From Vreelandella alkaliphila (lineage in GTDB: Bacteria > Pseudomonadota > Gammaproteobacteria > Pseudomonadales > Halomonadaceae): a stretch of DNA of 64,000 nt. The stretch's first letter is position 1. Every line of letters starts with the position of its first letter. The translations under genes and the position numbers were made by a program. Shown one piece after another: positions 36,815 to 46,034 of the stretch. The stretch lies in the NCBI RefSeq assembly GCF_016107625.1, contig NZ_JABASV010000002.1, positions 186,001 through 250,000 of the forward strand. The letters run 5' to 3'. The notes beneath the pieces were generated by a model that was given only the letters and a program-made list of their open reading frames with translations, did not search any database and had not been told where the DNA came from.

Positions 36815-37624
36815 TTAAAGCACTTTGCTGCGCAGTAGGCTAGTAATGGCTTCGCCTATCAGTACCAAAATGATAATCGCGATCAAAATAGTAGCGACTG
36901 TCGGCCAAGCAAAGGTGTCGATAGCGCCTTGTAGAATCACGCCAATGCCACCTGCGCCAACGAGTCCCAGTACGGTGGATTCCCGGATGTTGATATCCCA
37001 GCGCAGAATCACGATGGCAAAAAAGGCTGGCATCACCTGGGGCACAATGGCGTAGGCGACCACTTTTGCCTTGGAAGCACCGGTGGCTTCCATCGCTTCC
37101 ACCGGTCGGCGGTCGATTTCTTCAATGGCTTCACCCATTAATTTGCCGATAAAGCCAATCGAGCGAAACACAATCGCCAGAATCCCTGCTAACACGCCGG
37201 GGCCAAAAATAGCCACGAATAACAGCGCCCATATAATCGTATTAACTGAGCGGCTGGAGACCAGAATAAAACGCCCCAGCCATAGGCAAGCACGATTGGG
37301 GGTGGTGTTCTGTGCGGCGATATAGGCGACTGGCAAGGCGAGAAAAATAGTCAGAAATGTGGCTAACGTTGCGATATGTACCGTTTCCAGCAGCGCGTTC
37401 AGAATATTGCTTAACCCGGCAGCGCTGGGCGGCCACATGCGCGCACCCAAATTAGACATTTGGTTGGGAGCGTCCCATACCCAGGGCCAGAAAATATCAA
37501 TATCGCGAACCGCCCAGAACACCAGCATCAGTGTGCCTAGCAGTACAGCGTAGCGGATTAAGCGTTCTTTACGGTCGTAGCGATGCCAAACACGGTCGGC
37601 AAGTTGCTGAGCGTGATCTACCAT
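36815..37624 (-). CDS. phnE: Phosphonate/phosphate-type ABC permease PhnE (second copy)
   Basis: Inner-membrane permease of 269 residues with about six membrane segments. The ABC permease EAA-type loop is visible near RPVEAMEATGASKAKVVAYA, and GAGGIG near the end is typical. Its 5' end overlaps the other phnE by 7 bp, so translation is coupled. Two different PhnE subunits imply a heterodimeric channel. There is no C-P lyase or phosphonatase nearby, so the ligand may be phosphonate, phosphite or phosphate. Confidence 0.88.
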   Translation of the reverse strand: MVDHAQQLADRVWHRYDRKERLIRYAVLLGTLMLVFWAVRDIDIFWPWVWDAPNQMSNLGARMWPPSAAGLSNILNALLETVHIATLATFLTIFLALPVAYIAAQNTTPNRACLWLGRFILVSSRSVNTIIWALLFVAIFGPGVLAGILAIVFRSIGFIGKLMGEAIEEIDRRPVEAMEATGASKAKVVAYAIVPQVMPAFFAIVILRWDINIRESTVLGLVGAGGIGVILQGAIDTFAWPTVATILIAIIILVLIGEAITSLLRSKVL

Positions 37625-38427
37625 ATTTTTTTCCTCACCCAGCCGCTGATGCCTTCACTCAGTAAAATAACCGCAATAATGACCAGTAGAATCGCAAAGG
37701 CGAAGTCGTAATCATAGCGACCAAAGGCATTCATTAATGTGCCACCGATACCGCCTGCACCGACGATGCCGACCACCGCAGAGGCGCGTAGGTTGCTATC
37801 AAGCTGGTACATCGATAGACCGACCTGGCGGGGCAATATTTGTGGAAAGACGGCGTAATAAAGCGTGGCAATGTAGCCTGCTCCTGCCGCGCGCATGGCT
37901 TCTACCTGCCCCCAGTCAATCTCTTCGATCTCTTCTGCTAGCAGCTTTCCAACAAACCCGATGGAGTAGAGAGTCAGCGTTAAAATACCTGCCAGCGGCC
38001 CAAAACCAACGGCCGCCACGAATAAAATAGCCACGATCACGGGGTGAAAGCTGCGCGAGATAATAATGACCGCGCGGCCAATCACGTAAATGGGCATCGG
38101 GGCGATGTTACGAGCGGCCATCACCGCAAAAGGAATCGATAAAAAAACGCCTAGTAATGTGGCGAGAATGGCAATTTGGAAGCTCTCTTTAAAGCCTGTC
38201 AGCAGCAACTCGTAACGTTCCAGGCTGGGGGGAAAGCCCCCGCTAAAGATGCGTGCTGCCCGCGGTAAGCCTTCTGAAATGCGCGCCCAGTTAAACGGCA
38301 AAGAACCGAAAGCCCACACCAGATAAATCGCAGCGACAATAAAAATGCCGTAACGGATGATGGGGTTGGCAATAAATGGCGGCTTTTTCCAGATGCGCGG
38401 GGGAGAAGGGGAGTCAGACGGCGTCAT
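37618..38427 (-). CDS. phnE: Phosphonate/phosphate-type ABC permease PhnE (first copy)
   Basis: Permease of 269 residues, paralogous to the next gene. It has hydrophobic segments from about residue 23 onward, an ABC-contact loop in WGQVEAMRAAGAGYIATLYYA and the C-terminal GAGGIGGTLM motif. It overlaps phnC by 14 bp and the second phnE by 7 bp, so the three genes are tightly coupled in a phnD-phnC-phnE-phnE operon. Confidence 0.88.
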   Translation of the reverse strand: MTPSDSPSPPRIWKKPPFIANPIIRYGIFIVAAIYLVWAFGSLPFNWARISEGLPRAARIFSGGFPPSLERYELLLTGFKESFQIAILATLLGVFLSIPFAVMAARNIAPMPIYVIGRAVIIISRSFHPVIVAILFVAAVGFGPLAGILTLTLYSIGFVGKLLAEEIEEIDWGQVEAMRAAGAGYIATLYYAVFPQILPRQVGLSMYQLDSNLRASAVVGIVGAGGIGGTLMNAFGRYDYDFAFAILLVIIAVILLSEGISGWVRKKIW

Positions 38428-39220
38428 GTCGTGGCTCCTCTACGCGGGCATCGGGCTGCTCAGTAATGGCATCGTCAGGCGCTTCAATACCACCATAAAT
38501 GGCATCTAGCGCGTCTTTGTTAAAGTCCGCAGGCACTCCATCAAAAATCATCTTGCCGTGGCGTAAGCCGACAATGCGCTCAGTGTAGGTTTTTGCTTGC
38601 GCAACGTTGTGAATATTGATCAATACCGGTAGCGAAAGCTCACTGGCAAGGCTCTGCAGCAGTATCATGATCTGCTCGGACGTGCGCGGGTCGAGCGATG
38701 CCGTTGGCTCGTCGGCCAGCAGCAGGTCAGGTTCTTGCATTAATGCCCGTACCACCCCGACGCGCTGGCGCTCACCGCCGGAAAGTTCATCGGCACGTTT
38801 ATTGGCGTAATGAGCAATCCCAACGCGCTCCATGAGAGTAAATGCGCGCTCTATATCGGCTTGAGGGTAGCGACGTGAGATTGCTTGATAGAGATTAACG
38901 TAGCCAAGCCGCCCAGCAAGTACGTTCTCCATGACGGTGAGGCGATCCAACAAGTTAAATCCCTGGAATACCATGCCAATTTTGCGCCGAGCACGGCGTA
39001 ACTCAGCGCCTTTCACATTCACCAGTTCGGTGCCGTTGAGTTTGATAGAGCCCGATGTAGGTTCTACTAAGCGATTGATACAGCGAAGCATGGTGCTTTT
39101 ACCAGCACCGGACGCACCGACAATAGAAACAACGCTGTTGTCCTCTACCTTAAGATCGAGTCCTTTCAGCACCGCCTCGTTGTGGCCATAACGTTTGACC
39201 AGATTGGTAATTTCCAGCAT
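38414..39220 (-). CDS. phnC: Phosphonate/phosphate-type ABC ATPase PhnC
   Basis: ATP-binding subunit of 268 residues. Walker A GASGAGKST, the signature LSGGERQR, Walker B LLLADEPTASLD and the H-loop histidine in INIHNVAQAK are all intact. The ATG at 39220 begins the usual MLEITNLVKRYG; a start at 39271 would add 17 unrelated residues. Lies between phnD and the two permeases. Confidence 0.92.
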   Translation of the reverse strand: MLEITNLVKRYGHNEAVLKGLDLKVEDNSVVSIVGASGAGKSTMLRCINRLVEPTSGSIKLNGTELVNVKGAELRRARRKIGMVFQGFNLLDRLTVMENVLAGRLGYVNLYQAISRRYPQADIERAFTLMERVGIAHYANKRADELSGGERQRVGVVRALMQEPDLLLADEPTASLDPRTSEQIMILLQSLASELSLPVLINIHNVAQAKTYTERIVGLRHGKMIFDGVPADFNKDALDAIYGGIEAPDDAITEQPDARVEEPRHDAV

Positions 39221-39277
39221 GTGATTGTTTCCATCGAAAGTCGAATAATTGCGCCGCCGGAGACGGCGCAATCGCTG

Positions 39278-40267
39278 TTACTCCAGGTTTTCTCGTGTAT
39301 AGCTCACGTCATTAGCTGCCTGGATGGTACGAATCACTTGCCAGTTATCTTTGTAATTAATCGGAATAAATTTTTCGACTCCTTCAAACTCCTCGCCAAG
39401 CTCGGTACCGACAAAATCGAAGGTAAAGAAGGCTTCCTCGATTTTTTCTACAAGATCTGGGTGTAGGTTGTGGGCGTAGTTATAGGAGGTAGTGGGGAAT
39501 CGGTCAGATTCGTAGATCAGACGCACATCTTCCTCATCGTAAAGACCACGTGCTGCCATACGCTCGACTACTTCAGAAGCAACCGGCGCGGCATCGTAAT
39601 CCCGAGCGACTACGCCCAACATCGATTGGTCATGGCTGCCCGAGTAAACGACGTCGTAATCCTCTTCGGGGGTGATACCAAGCTCTGGTAATAAGGCACG
39701 CGGCGCTAGATTACCGGAGTTGGACGTTGGTGAGGTGTGGGCAACACGCTTACCCTTGAGGTCTTCCAGGCTCTCAATATCTGAGTCTACGTGGGTAAAT
39801 AGCTGCAGGGTGTAGCCGAACTGACCATCATCTGACCCCATCAGTGCAAAGGGTACCGCGCCTGCTAAGTTAACGGCAAAAGGGGTAGGGCCGGTCGAGA
39901 AGCCAGCAATGTGTAAGCGCCCGCTGCGCATGGCTTCCACTTGTGCGGCGTTAGATTGGACAGCAAAGAAGCGCACATCGCGTTCGGTAACGTCGGATAG
40001 ATGATCAATAAAGGGCTGCCAGATATCCGAATAAATGGCCGGATCCTCTACTGGGGTATAGGCAAAAATAAGGGTGTCCGGGTTTGCCCACCCAGACTCG
40101 TCGCTTGGCCGATCAGCCACCATGTCGCCGTTTTCATCGCAGTACAGTGGATCCAAGTCACCGCGCTCGCATTCTGCCAAGGCATTGGTAGAGAGGAGTG
40201 CGAAGGGGAGCAGTGATGCAGCCGCTAGCATGGCAAGCGGGCGCTTGCAGAAACGTGATGTTTCCAT
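39278..40267 (-). CDS. phnD: Phosphonate/phosphite-type ABC substrate-binding protein PhnD
   Basis: Periplasmic class-II binding protein of 329 residues with a signal peptide (about 1-31, ending ALA). Motifs of the PhnD family include FAYTPVEDPA near the start, the VAHTSPTSNSGNLAPRALL anion-binding helix, and DYDVVYSGSHDQSM. A pair of cysteines near the mature N-terminus (CERGDLDPLYC) may form a disulphide. First gene of the operon. Substrate is undetermined between phosphonates, phosphite and phosphate. Confidence 0.9.
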   Translation of the reverse strand: METSRFCKRPLAMLAAASLLPFALLSTNALAECERGDLDPLYCDENGDMVADRPSDESGWANPDTLIFAYTPVEDPAIYSDIWQPFIDHLSDVTERDVRFFAVQSNAAQVEAMRSGRLHIAGFSTGPTPFAVNLAGAVPFALMGSDDGQFGYTLQLFTHVDSDIESLEDLKGKRVAHTSPTSNSGNLAPRALLPELGITPEEDYDVVYSGSHDQSMLGVVARDYDAAPVASEVVERMAARGLYDEEDVRLIYESDRFPTTSYNYAHNLHPDLVEKIEEAFFTFDFVGTELGEEFEGVEKFIPINYKDNWQVIRTIQAANDVSYTRENLE

Positions 40268-40424
40268 AGTTAGCCTCTTATGTGCGTTATTTTTGTGTTG
40301 TGCTATCCACTATCGAATTCAGCGCTTCTTTTACTGCGCGTGCGTTTCGCAAGTGGACATTTGTAGCGCTAGATGTTTATTTTTCGAAAACGATCTCTCT
40401 CAATCTAGGATTTATTACAAAGAT

Positions 40425-41018
40425 ATGTCAAACACTTTCACAGCCACTTTCTACCATTGGCGAAATCGCTATCTTTTGATGCGCCATGGCCATAGCCAAG
40501 CGAATGAACAAGGCCTCATTATTAGTTCGCCTGGGCGTGGGCTTTGCGATTTCGGCTTGTCACCTCTGGGCGAAGAGCAGCTCTCAACCGTCATTGAGCA
40601 ATGGCGTTGGCCGACGCCCACCAAGGTGGTGCACTCGGACTTTTTGCGGACAACACAAACCGCTGATCGAGTCGCTAAAGCGTTTGGCTTAACGCTGGAG
40701 AAAGAGGAGCGCCTTCGTGAGCGCTACTTTGGTGAGCTCGATGGCCAATCGGATCGGCATTACCCTGACGTATGGGCGTTAGATGCCCAGGATGCTGGCC
40801 ATCAACAGCATCAGGTGGAGGCGGTAAGTCACGTCGCCAAGCGTATGTGCGCAGTTGTTGAGCAGCTGGAGCGTCGCTGCGAAGGCGAGACGGTGTTGGT
40901 GGTGAGTCATGGCGACCCATTACAGATACTGCTCACAGCGCTCGCCAATAAACCGCTAACGCAACACCGCGAGCAGCCTGCCCTGCAGCCTGCCAGCATT
41001 ACCCCGCTGGGGAGTTAG
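40425..41018 (+). CDS. Histidine phosphatase family protein
   Basis: Phosphoglycerate-mutase-like protein of 197 residues. The catalytic RHGHSQAN motif lies at about residues 20-27, the second arginine in HSDFLRTTQTA, the acid in ERYFGELDG and the second histidine in VVSHGDPLQ. The ATG at 40425 gives a normal N-terminus; the reading frame is open back to 40074, but that would run antisense into phnD. A weak AGGA precedes the start. Its stop shares a TTAG with the stop of the convergent RidA gene. Confidence 0.86.
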   Translation: MSNTFTATFYHWRNRYLLMRHGHSQANEQGLIISSPGRGLCDFGLSPLGEEQLSTVIEQWRWPTPTKVVHSDFLRTTQTADRVAKAFGLTLEKEERLRERYFGELDGQSDRHYPDVWALDAQDAGHQQHQVEAVSHVAKRMCAVVEQLERRCEGETVLVVSHGDPLQILLTALANKPLTQHREQPALQPASITPLGS

Positions 41019-41422
41019 TCGGTTTTGGGTGAGGGTGCTGGTGAGGGTGGGATCCAGGCAATCATATCCACTTCTACATCGGCCCCGCCGGCAAGACCGG
41101 TGACGCCAATACAGGTGCGGGTTGGCAGCGGCTGTTTGAAGTAGCTGGCATACACGCGATTAACCTCGTCAAAGTGGCCCATATTGGTAATAAATACGCG
41201 TGACTGCACGACGTATTCAAAGCGACTGCCCACTTCTTCCAACATGATGGCTAGGTTTTGCATGACGCGATGAGTTTGTTCGGTAAAGGTGCCCAACAGC
41301 ATTTCGTTGGTTTCAGGTACGGTGGGCATCTGGCCGGTAATAAATACCAAATCGCCCACTCGGCAAGCGTGCGAAAAGGGAGCAATCGGCTGTGGGGCGC
41401 GGTCAATAAATAGCTTTTCCAT
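41015..41422 (-). CDS. RidA-family protein (YjgF/YER057c/UK114)
   Basis: Trimeric enamine/imine deaminase-like protein of 135 residues. It contains the family pattern PFSHACRVGDLVFITGQMP, the catalytic-type arginine in PTRTCIGVTGL, and the closing EVDMIAWIP. Such proteins remove reactive 2-aminoacrylate and similar imines. It is the last gene of the amino-acid transporter run, 102 bp after the ATPase gene. The ATG at 41422 gives the normal family length; a frame from 41515 is rejected. Confidence 0.9.
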   Translation of the reverse strand: MEKLFIDRAPQPIAPFSHACRVGDLVFITGQMPTVPETNEMLLGTFTEQTHRVMQNLAIMLEEVGSRFEYVVQSRVFITNMGHFDEVNRVYASYFKQPLPTRTCIGVTGLAGGADVEVDMIAWIPPSPAPSPKTD

Positions 41423-41524
41423 CTTGAACGGTCTCTCTTGTGTCGATGAGTTGGCGCCGCTCGATATAAGCGAAATACAAAGATGGGCCTTCAATGAGGC
41501 CCATTGCTTTATCAATTGCTTTAC

Positions 41525-42301
41525 TTAGTGCCCCAAAATTTGGCTCAAGAATAGCTGGGTACGTTCTGACTGCGGGTTATTAAAGAACGGCTCAGGAGCG
41601 TTTTCTTCGATAATTTGCCCTTGGTCCATAAAAATCACCCGGTCGGCGACGGTTTTGGCAAAGCCCATTTCATGGGTCACACACAGCATGGTCATGCCTT
41701 CATTAGCAAGCTCCACCATGACGTCGAGCACTTCCTTGATCATTTCTGGATCAAGCGCCGACGTTGGTTCGTCGAATAGCATCACGTCAGGGTGCATGCA
41801 CAGTGAACGGGCAATGGCGACCCGCTGCTGCTGGCCGCCGGAAAGCTGCCCCGGGTACTTAAGCGCCTGTTCAGCAATACGCACCCGTTCTAAGTACTGC
41901 ATAGCCATTTCTTCTGCCTCGCGGCGCGGCTTTTTTTGCACCCACATGGGCGCTATACAGCAGTTTTCCAGCACTGTTAAGTGAGGGAAGAGGTTGAAGT
42001 GCTGGAACACCATGCCCACGCTACGGCGGATCTGCTCGATACGCTTAACGTCTTGGGTAAGCGGTACGCCGCCTACCACGATATCGCCTTGCTGGTGCTC
42101 TTCCAGATGGTTAATGCAACGAATCAAGGTTGACTTGCCCGAGCCTGAAGGCCCGCAAATAACGATACGCTCGCCGCGCTTTACTTCCAGGTCGATATCG
42201 CGCAGCACGTGAAAATCGCCGTACCATTTATTAACGCCGCGCATTTCAACCATCAGGTCAGAAGTGGGGGTGCCAGAGATGTTGGTGGCTGCTTGAGTCA
42301 T
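41525..42301 (-). CDS. aapP: General L-amino acid ABC transporter ATPase (AapP/BztD type)
   Basis: ATP-binding subunit of 258 residues. Walker [11 protein letters not shown]-loop FQHFNLFPH, signature LSGGQQQR, Walker [13 protein letters not shown] and CVTHEMGFA (H-loop) are all intact and are typical of polar amino-acid importers. Fourth gene of the aap run, 38 bp after the permease. Confidence 0.92.
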   Translation of the reverse strand: MTQAATNISGTPTSDLMVEMRGVNKWYGDFHVLRDIDLEVKRGERIVICGPSGSGKSTLIRCINHLEEHQQGDIVVGGVPLTQDVKRIEQIRRSVGMVFQHFNLFPHLTVLENCCIAPMWVQKKPRREAEEMAMQYLERVRIAEQALKYPGQLSGGQQQRVAIARSLCMHPDVMLFDEPTSALDPEMIKEVLDVMVELANEGMTMLCVTHEMGFAKTVADRVIFMDQGQIIEENAPEPFFNNPQSERTQLFLSQILGH

Positions 42302-42339
42302 GTCTCTATCCTGCTAAAAAATCGTTAATAAAAGCGGCG

Positions 42340-43440
42340 TTAGCGCTTATGGCCGGTGTGCAGCTTGCGTTCTAAATACTGGCTATAGCGCGACATGCTG
42401 AAACAGAAGATCCAGAACATGAAGGCGGCAAAGACATAGCCTTCTAGCGAGAAGCCTAGCCAGCGTGAGTCAGCCAACGCCGCTTGTACGATCCCCAATA
42501 GGTCAAATAGCCCGATGATCATGACCAGGGTGGTGTCTTTAAACAGCGAAATGAAGGTGTTCACGATGCCGGGGATCATCATCTTCAGCGCCTGAGGAAG
42601 CACAATCAGGCCCATGCGTTTCCAGTAGGTCATGCCGAGCGCAGCGGCAGCCTCTTCCTGACCCTTAGGGATGGCCTGCAGGCCACCACGAATAACCTCG
42701 GCCATGTAGGCACTTTGGAACAGTGTTAAGCCGATTAGTGCGCGTACTAGGCGGTCGACGCTCATATCGGAAGGCAGGAAAAGCGGCAGCATTACCGAAG
42801 CCATGAATAGCACCGTAATCAGTGGTACCCCGCGCCAGAACTCGATGAATACCACGCAGAAGCTTTTCACAATGGGCATATTGGAGCGTCGCCCCAATGC
42901 CAGCACAATGCCGATTGGCAGCGCGCCAACCATACCGACGGTGGCCAGCAGTAGGGTCAGCATTAAGCCACCCCAGCGGTGCGTGGGCACGCGAGGCATG
43001 TCAAAGTAGCCGCCGTGCAGCAGCACATAAGCAACGATGGGGAAACCGACGAGAGCGAATACCGCCACCCAACGTTTGAGGGGCAGGCGGGGAATTGCTA
43101 GCCAGGCTATCAGCGTAAAGAAGCCAGCAAAGACGATGTTGGCTCGCCAGATTTCTTCACGGGGATACAAGCCGTAGATAAACTGGGTAAAGCGTGCATT
43201 GATGAAGACCCAGCAAGCTCCTTCCCGAGAGCAGTCATCCCGTGTGGTACCTATCCAGTCAGCATTCAAAAACGCCCACTGAACGGTGGGAACAACAAGC
43301 AAATAGAGTATGTAAAGCCCGATCAGGGTAAAGATGGTATTGATCGGGCCATTGAACAGATTGGTACGTAGCCAAGCAATCGCCCCGACAGAACTACTGG
43401 GGGCTGGCCGCTCTTTAATGATTGTTTGATTATGGATCAT
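42340..43440 (-). CDS. aapM: General L-amino acid ABC permease (AapM type)
   Basis: Inner-membrane permease of 366 residues. It has an extended N-terminal region with a WAFLNADWIG and CSREGACWVF periplasmic loop typical of AapM/BztC, then a HisM-type core with RGVPLITVLF and the coupling helix GQEEAAAALGMTYWKR. It pairs with the AapQ-type permease upstream to form a heterodimeric channel with broad amino-acid range. Confidence 0.92.
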   Translation of the reverse strand: MIHNQTIIKERPAPSSSVGAIAWLRTNLFNGPINTIFTLIGLYILYLLVVPTVQWAFLNADWIGTTRDDCSREGACWVFINARFTQFIYGLYPREEIWRANIVFAGFFTLIAWLAIPRLPLKRWVAVFALVGFPIVAYVLLHGGYFDMPRVPTHRWGGLMLTLLLATVGMVGALPIGIVLALGRRSNMPIVKSFCVVFIEFWRGVPLITVLFMASVMLPLFLPSDMSVDRLVRALIGLTLFQSAYMAEVIRGGLQAIPKGQEEAAAALGMTYWKRMGLIVLPQALKMMIPGIVNTFISLFKDTTLVMIIGLFDLLGIVQAALADSRWLGFSLEGYVFAAFMFWIFCFSMSRYSQYLERKLHTGHKR

Positions 43441-43461
43441 GTAAACATCCTCACCGTCGGC

Positions 43462-44652
43462 CTAGCGTTCAACCAGTGCCACTCGGGCGTTGAACCAGTT
43501 CATAAACATGGACACCAGCAGGCTGATGGTTAGGTAGACCGCCATGGTCATTGCAATGACCTCAATGGCTTGGCCGGTCTGGTTCAGCGTGGTGCCTGCA
43601 AACACCGAGACAAGGTCGGGATAACCGATGGCGGTTGCCAGCGACGAGTTCTTAATCAAGTTCAAGTACTGGCTGGTTAGCGGCGGAATAATGACGCGCA
43701 GTGCCTGAGGGATAACCACCAGACGAAGTACCAGGTTACGTGGCAGGCTTAGTGCCTGGGCAGCTTCCGTTTGCCCGTGCGAAATTGCTTGAATGCCAGA
43801 GCGGACAATTTCAGCAATAAAGGAGGCGGTATAAATCGACAGTGCCAGCCAAAGCGCGAGGAACTCAGGGATTACCGTAATACCGCCACGGAAATTAAAG
43901 CCGCGTAGTTCCGGCATTTCCCAGGTAACCGGCACGCCAGTGGCAACTAGCACTAACAGCGGTAAGCCAAAAATCAGCAAAAACGAGATCCAGTAAGCCG
44001 GCAGGCGTTTGCCTGTGGCTTCATGGCGACGCTTGTTCCATATCACCAGGGCAATACTGGCAACAATGGCGACAAGGAAGGTAAGAGGGATCAAGCCAAA
44101 GCCAGACTCAAACAGCGGCTGGGGTAAATACAATCCGCGTACGTTGAGAAAGAGAGCCTCGCCAAATGCCAGGCTATCTCTGGCGCTTGGCAACGTGCGT
44201 AATACCGCAAAGTACCAGAAGAAAATTTGTAGTAGCAGCGGGATATTGCGGAAGGTTTCGATATAGGCGGTGGCTAAGCGCGCCAGCAGCCAGTTAGGCG
44301 ACAGGCGGGCGATGCCAACAATAAAGCCAATGATGGTCGCGGCCAATACCCCTAGGCCACCCACCAACAACGTATTCAGTAAGCCAACCAGGAAGGTACG
44401 GCCATAAGTGCTCTGAGATGAGTAGTCGATCAGACTCTGCACAATCCCAAAGCCTGCGGTGTTGCCCAAGAAACCAAACCCGGTGGTGATACCACGTGCG
44501 GATAAGTTGTCTTGGACATTACCGACAATGTAGAGCAGAAAGGCTGCCACAGCGGCGACGAGGAGTAGCTGGAAAATAAGCGCACGTTTGGCGCGATCTC
44601 GCCAAAACGGCGGCTTGTGGCCAGCGGGACGAGTGTTAGGACTTACGGACAT
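43462..44652 (-). CDS. aapQ: General L-amino acid ABC permease (AapQ type)
   Basis: Permease of 396 residues from the ATG at 44652, which has a GGAGA ribosome site 8 bp upstream; an in-frame TTG at 44682 is rejected. It contains the family's long insertion between early membrane segments and core motifs RNIPLLLQIFFWY and GQTEAAQALSLPRNL. AapQ/BztB-type proteins are longer than simple HisQ proteins, as here. Second gene after the proximal binding protein. Confidence 0.92.
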   Translation of the reverse strand: MSVSPNTRPAGHKPPFWRDRAKRALIFQLLLVAAVAAFLLYIVGNVQDNLSARGITTGFGFLGNTAGFGIVQSLIDYSSQSTYGRTFLVGLLNTLLVGGLGVLAATIIGFIVGIARLSPNWLLARLATAYIETFRNIPLLLQIFFWYFAVLRTLPSARDSLAFGEALFLNVRGLYLPQPLFESGFGLIPLTFLVAIVASIALVIWNKRRHEATGKRLPAYWISFLLIFGLPLLVLVATGVPVTWEMPELRGFNFRGGITVIPEFLALWLALSIYTASFIAEIVRSGIQAISHGQTEAAQALSLPRNLVLRLVVIPQALRVIIPPLTSQYLNLIKNSSLATAIGYPDLVSVFAGTTLNQTGQAIEVIAMTMAVYLTISLLVSMFMNWFNARVALVER

Positions 44653-44743
44653 GGAAGGCGTCTCCGCGATACGGACGGTCAATCAAATGGCCCGCCGATG
44701 CCCTTGGAAGAATGGGGCGGCGGGCCGGGGTCAAACGAGACGC

Positions 44744-45769
44744 TTAGCGAATCGGCGGTGCGTACTGGAAACCACCTTGATTCCAGAGGGCGTTAACGCC
44801 GCGCTCAATTTCAAGCGGAGAGCCCATACCGACGTTGCGCTCAAAGCTTTCGCCGTAGTTACCAACTTGGCTCAGGATGTTGTAAGCCCAATCGGCTTCT
44901 AAGCCCATACCTTCACCGTAGTTGCCATCTTGGCCAAGTAGGCGGGCAACATCAGGATTCTCAGAGCTGAGCATCTCTTCGGCATTTTCGCTGGTGATGC
45001 CGTACTCTTCGCCGTTAAGCATGGCGAATAACGACCACTTCACGATGTTAAACCATACATCGTCACCTTGACGCACCACCGGGCCTAGCGGCTCTTTGGA
45101 GATAACGTCTGGCAGAATCATCGCGCCAGACGGGTCATCTAGCTGAATACGCAGTGCGGCTAGCTGGGAAGTATCGGAGGTGAGAACGTCACAGCGGCCA
45201 GCCTGGAAGCCACCCACGGTTTGCTCAGAGGTATCGAAAACGATGGGGTCGAATTCCATGCCGTTGGCACGGAAGTAGTCTGCTAGGTTTAGCTCAGTCG
45301 TGGTGCCAGACTGAATACAAATAGCGGCACCGTCCAGTTCAGATGCGCTGGAAATACCCAGGTCGCGGGAGACCATAAAGCCTTGGCCATCATAGAAGTT
45401 AACGCCAGTGAAGTTGAGGCCCAGCGTGGTGTCACGAGTGGTGGTCCAGGTGGTGTTGCGTGAAAGTACGTCGACTTCGCCAGACTGCAGGGCCGTAAAA
45501 CGCTCTACAGCGTTCAGAGAAATGTAGTTCACCGCATCAGCATCACCGAGAACGGCAGCTGCAACAGCACGACATACGTCAACGTCGAGTCCTTGCCAGT
45601 TACCTTCATCGTCCGGGGCGGAAAAGCCTGGCAGGCCGTCACTGACGCCGCACTGTACGGCGCCACGTTCCATCGTGTCTTCTAACGTATCAGCTTGAGC
45701 AGTGGCGACACCGGCCAACGTGATAGCACCCGCGGAGGCCAGCAGTACCAAGTGTTTTTTATTCATCAT
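44744..45769 (-). CDS. aapJ: General L-amino acid ABC substrate-binding protein (AapJ type)
   Basis: Periplasmic binding protein of 341 residues with a signal peptide (about 1-26). Core motifs are VQCGVSDGLPGFSAPDD, DVDVCRAVAAAVLGD, FTALQSGEVDVLSRN and ICIQSGTTTELNL. The AapJ/BztA family takes a broad set of polar amino acids. It is followed by both permeases and the ATPase. A close paralogue lies just upstream on the same strand. An inverted repeat at 45794-45820 sits in its leader. Confidence 0.93.
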   Translation of the reverse strand: MMNKKHLVLLASAGAITLAGVATAQADTLEDTMERGAVQCGVSDGLPGFSAPDDEGNWQGLDVDVCRAVAAAVLGDADAVNYISLNAVERFTALQSGEVDVLSRNTTWTTTRDTTLGLNFTGVNFYDGQGFMVSRDLGISSASELDGAAICIQSGTTTELNLADYFRANGMEFDPIVFDTSEQTVGGFQAGRCDVLTSDTSQLAALRIQLDDPSGAMILPDVISKEPLGPVVRQGDDVWFNIVKWSLFAMLNGEEYGITSENAEEMLSSENPDVARLLGQDGNYGEGMGLEADWAYNILSQVGNYGESFERNVGMGSPLEIERGVNALWNQGGFQYAPPIR

Positions 45770-45793
45770 GGTCGTTCCCCTTACTCGATTTAA

Positions 45794-45820
45794 TGTCGTT
45801 ATGCATGCAGATGCATGACA
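45794..45820. promoter_or_regulatory. Inverted repeat in the aapJ leader
   Basis: TGTC...ATGCAT (45794-45797 and 45801-45806) mirrors ATGCAT-GACA (45811-45820) with a 3-base bulge and a GCAG centre. It lies 25-51 bp upstream of the aapJ start and may be an operator or an mRNA structure. Confidence 0.4.
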
Positions 45821-46034
45821 CTAAAAGCTAGCAAGGAAGGTGCCAGAAAGGATATGTCGTCAAATTCAGCGCTTTTCAACGCAAAATGCCAGCTGTATAC
45901 GAAAGTATTGGTGCAAAAAGGAACATTAGCGACTAGCGATTGCTCTATTTTGGTGCGAGTCGCTAACGTTGCTGATAGTTTTAGAATAGTAGGTTTAAGC
46001 GTTACAGATTAACGGGTTTGAAAGATAAACAGGA

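Noticed and set aside
40074-40424. Long N-terminal extension of the histidine phosphatase
   Set aside because: It would run antisense into phnD and its residues resemble no phosphatase; the ATG at 40425 begins the family sequence.
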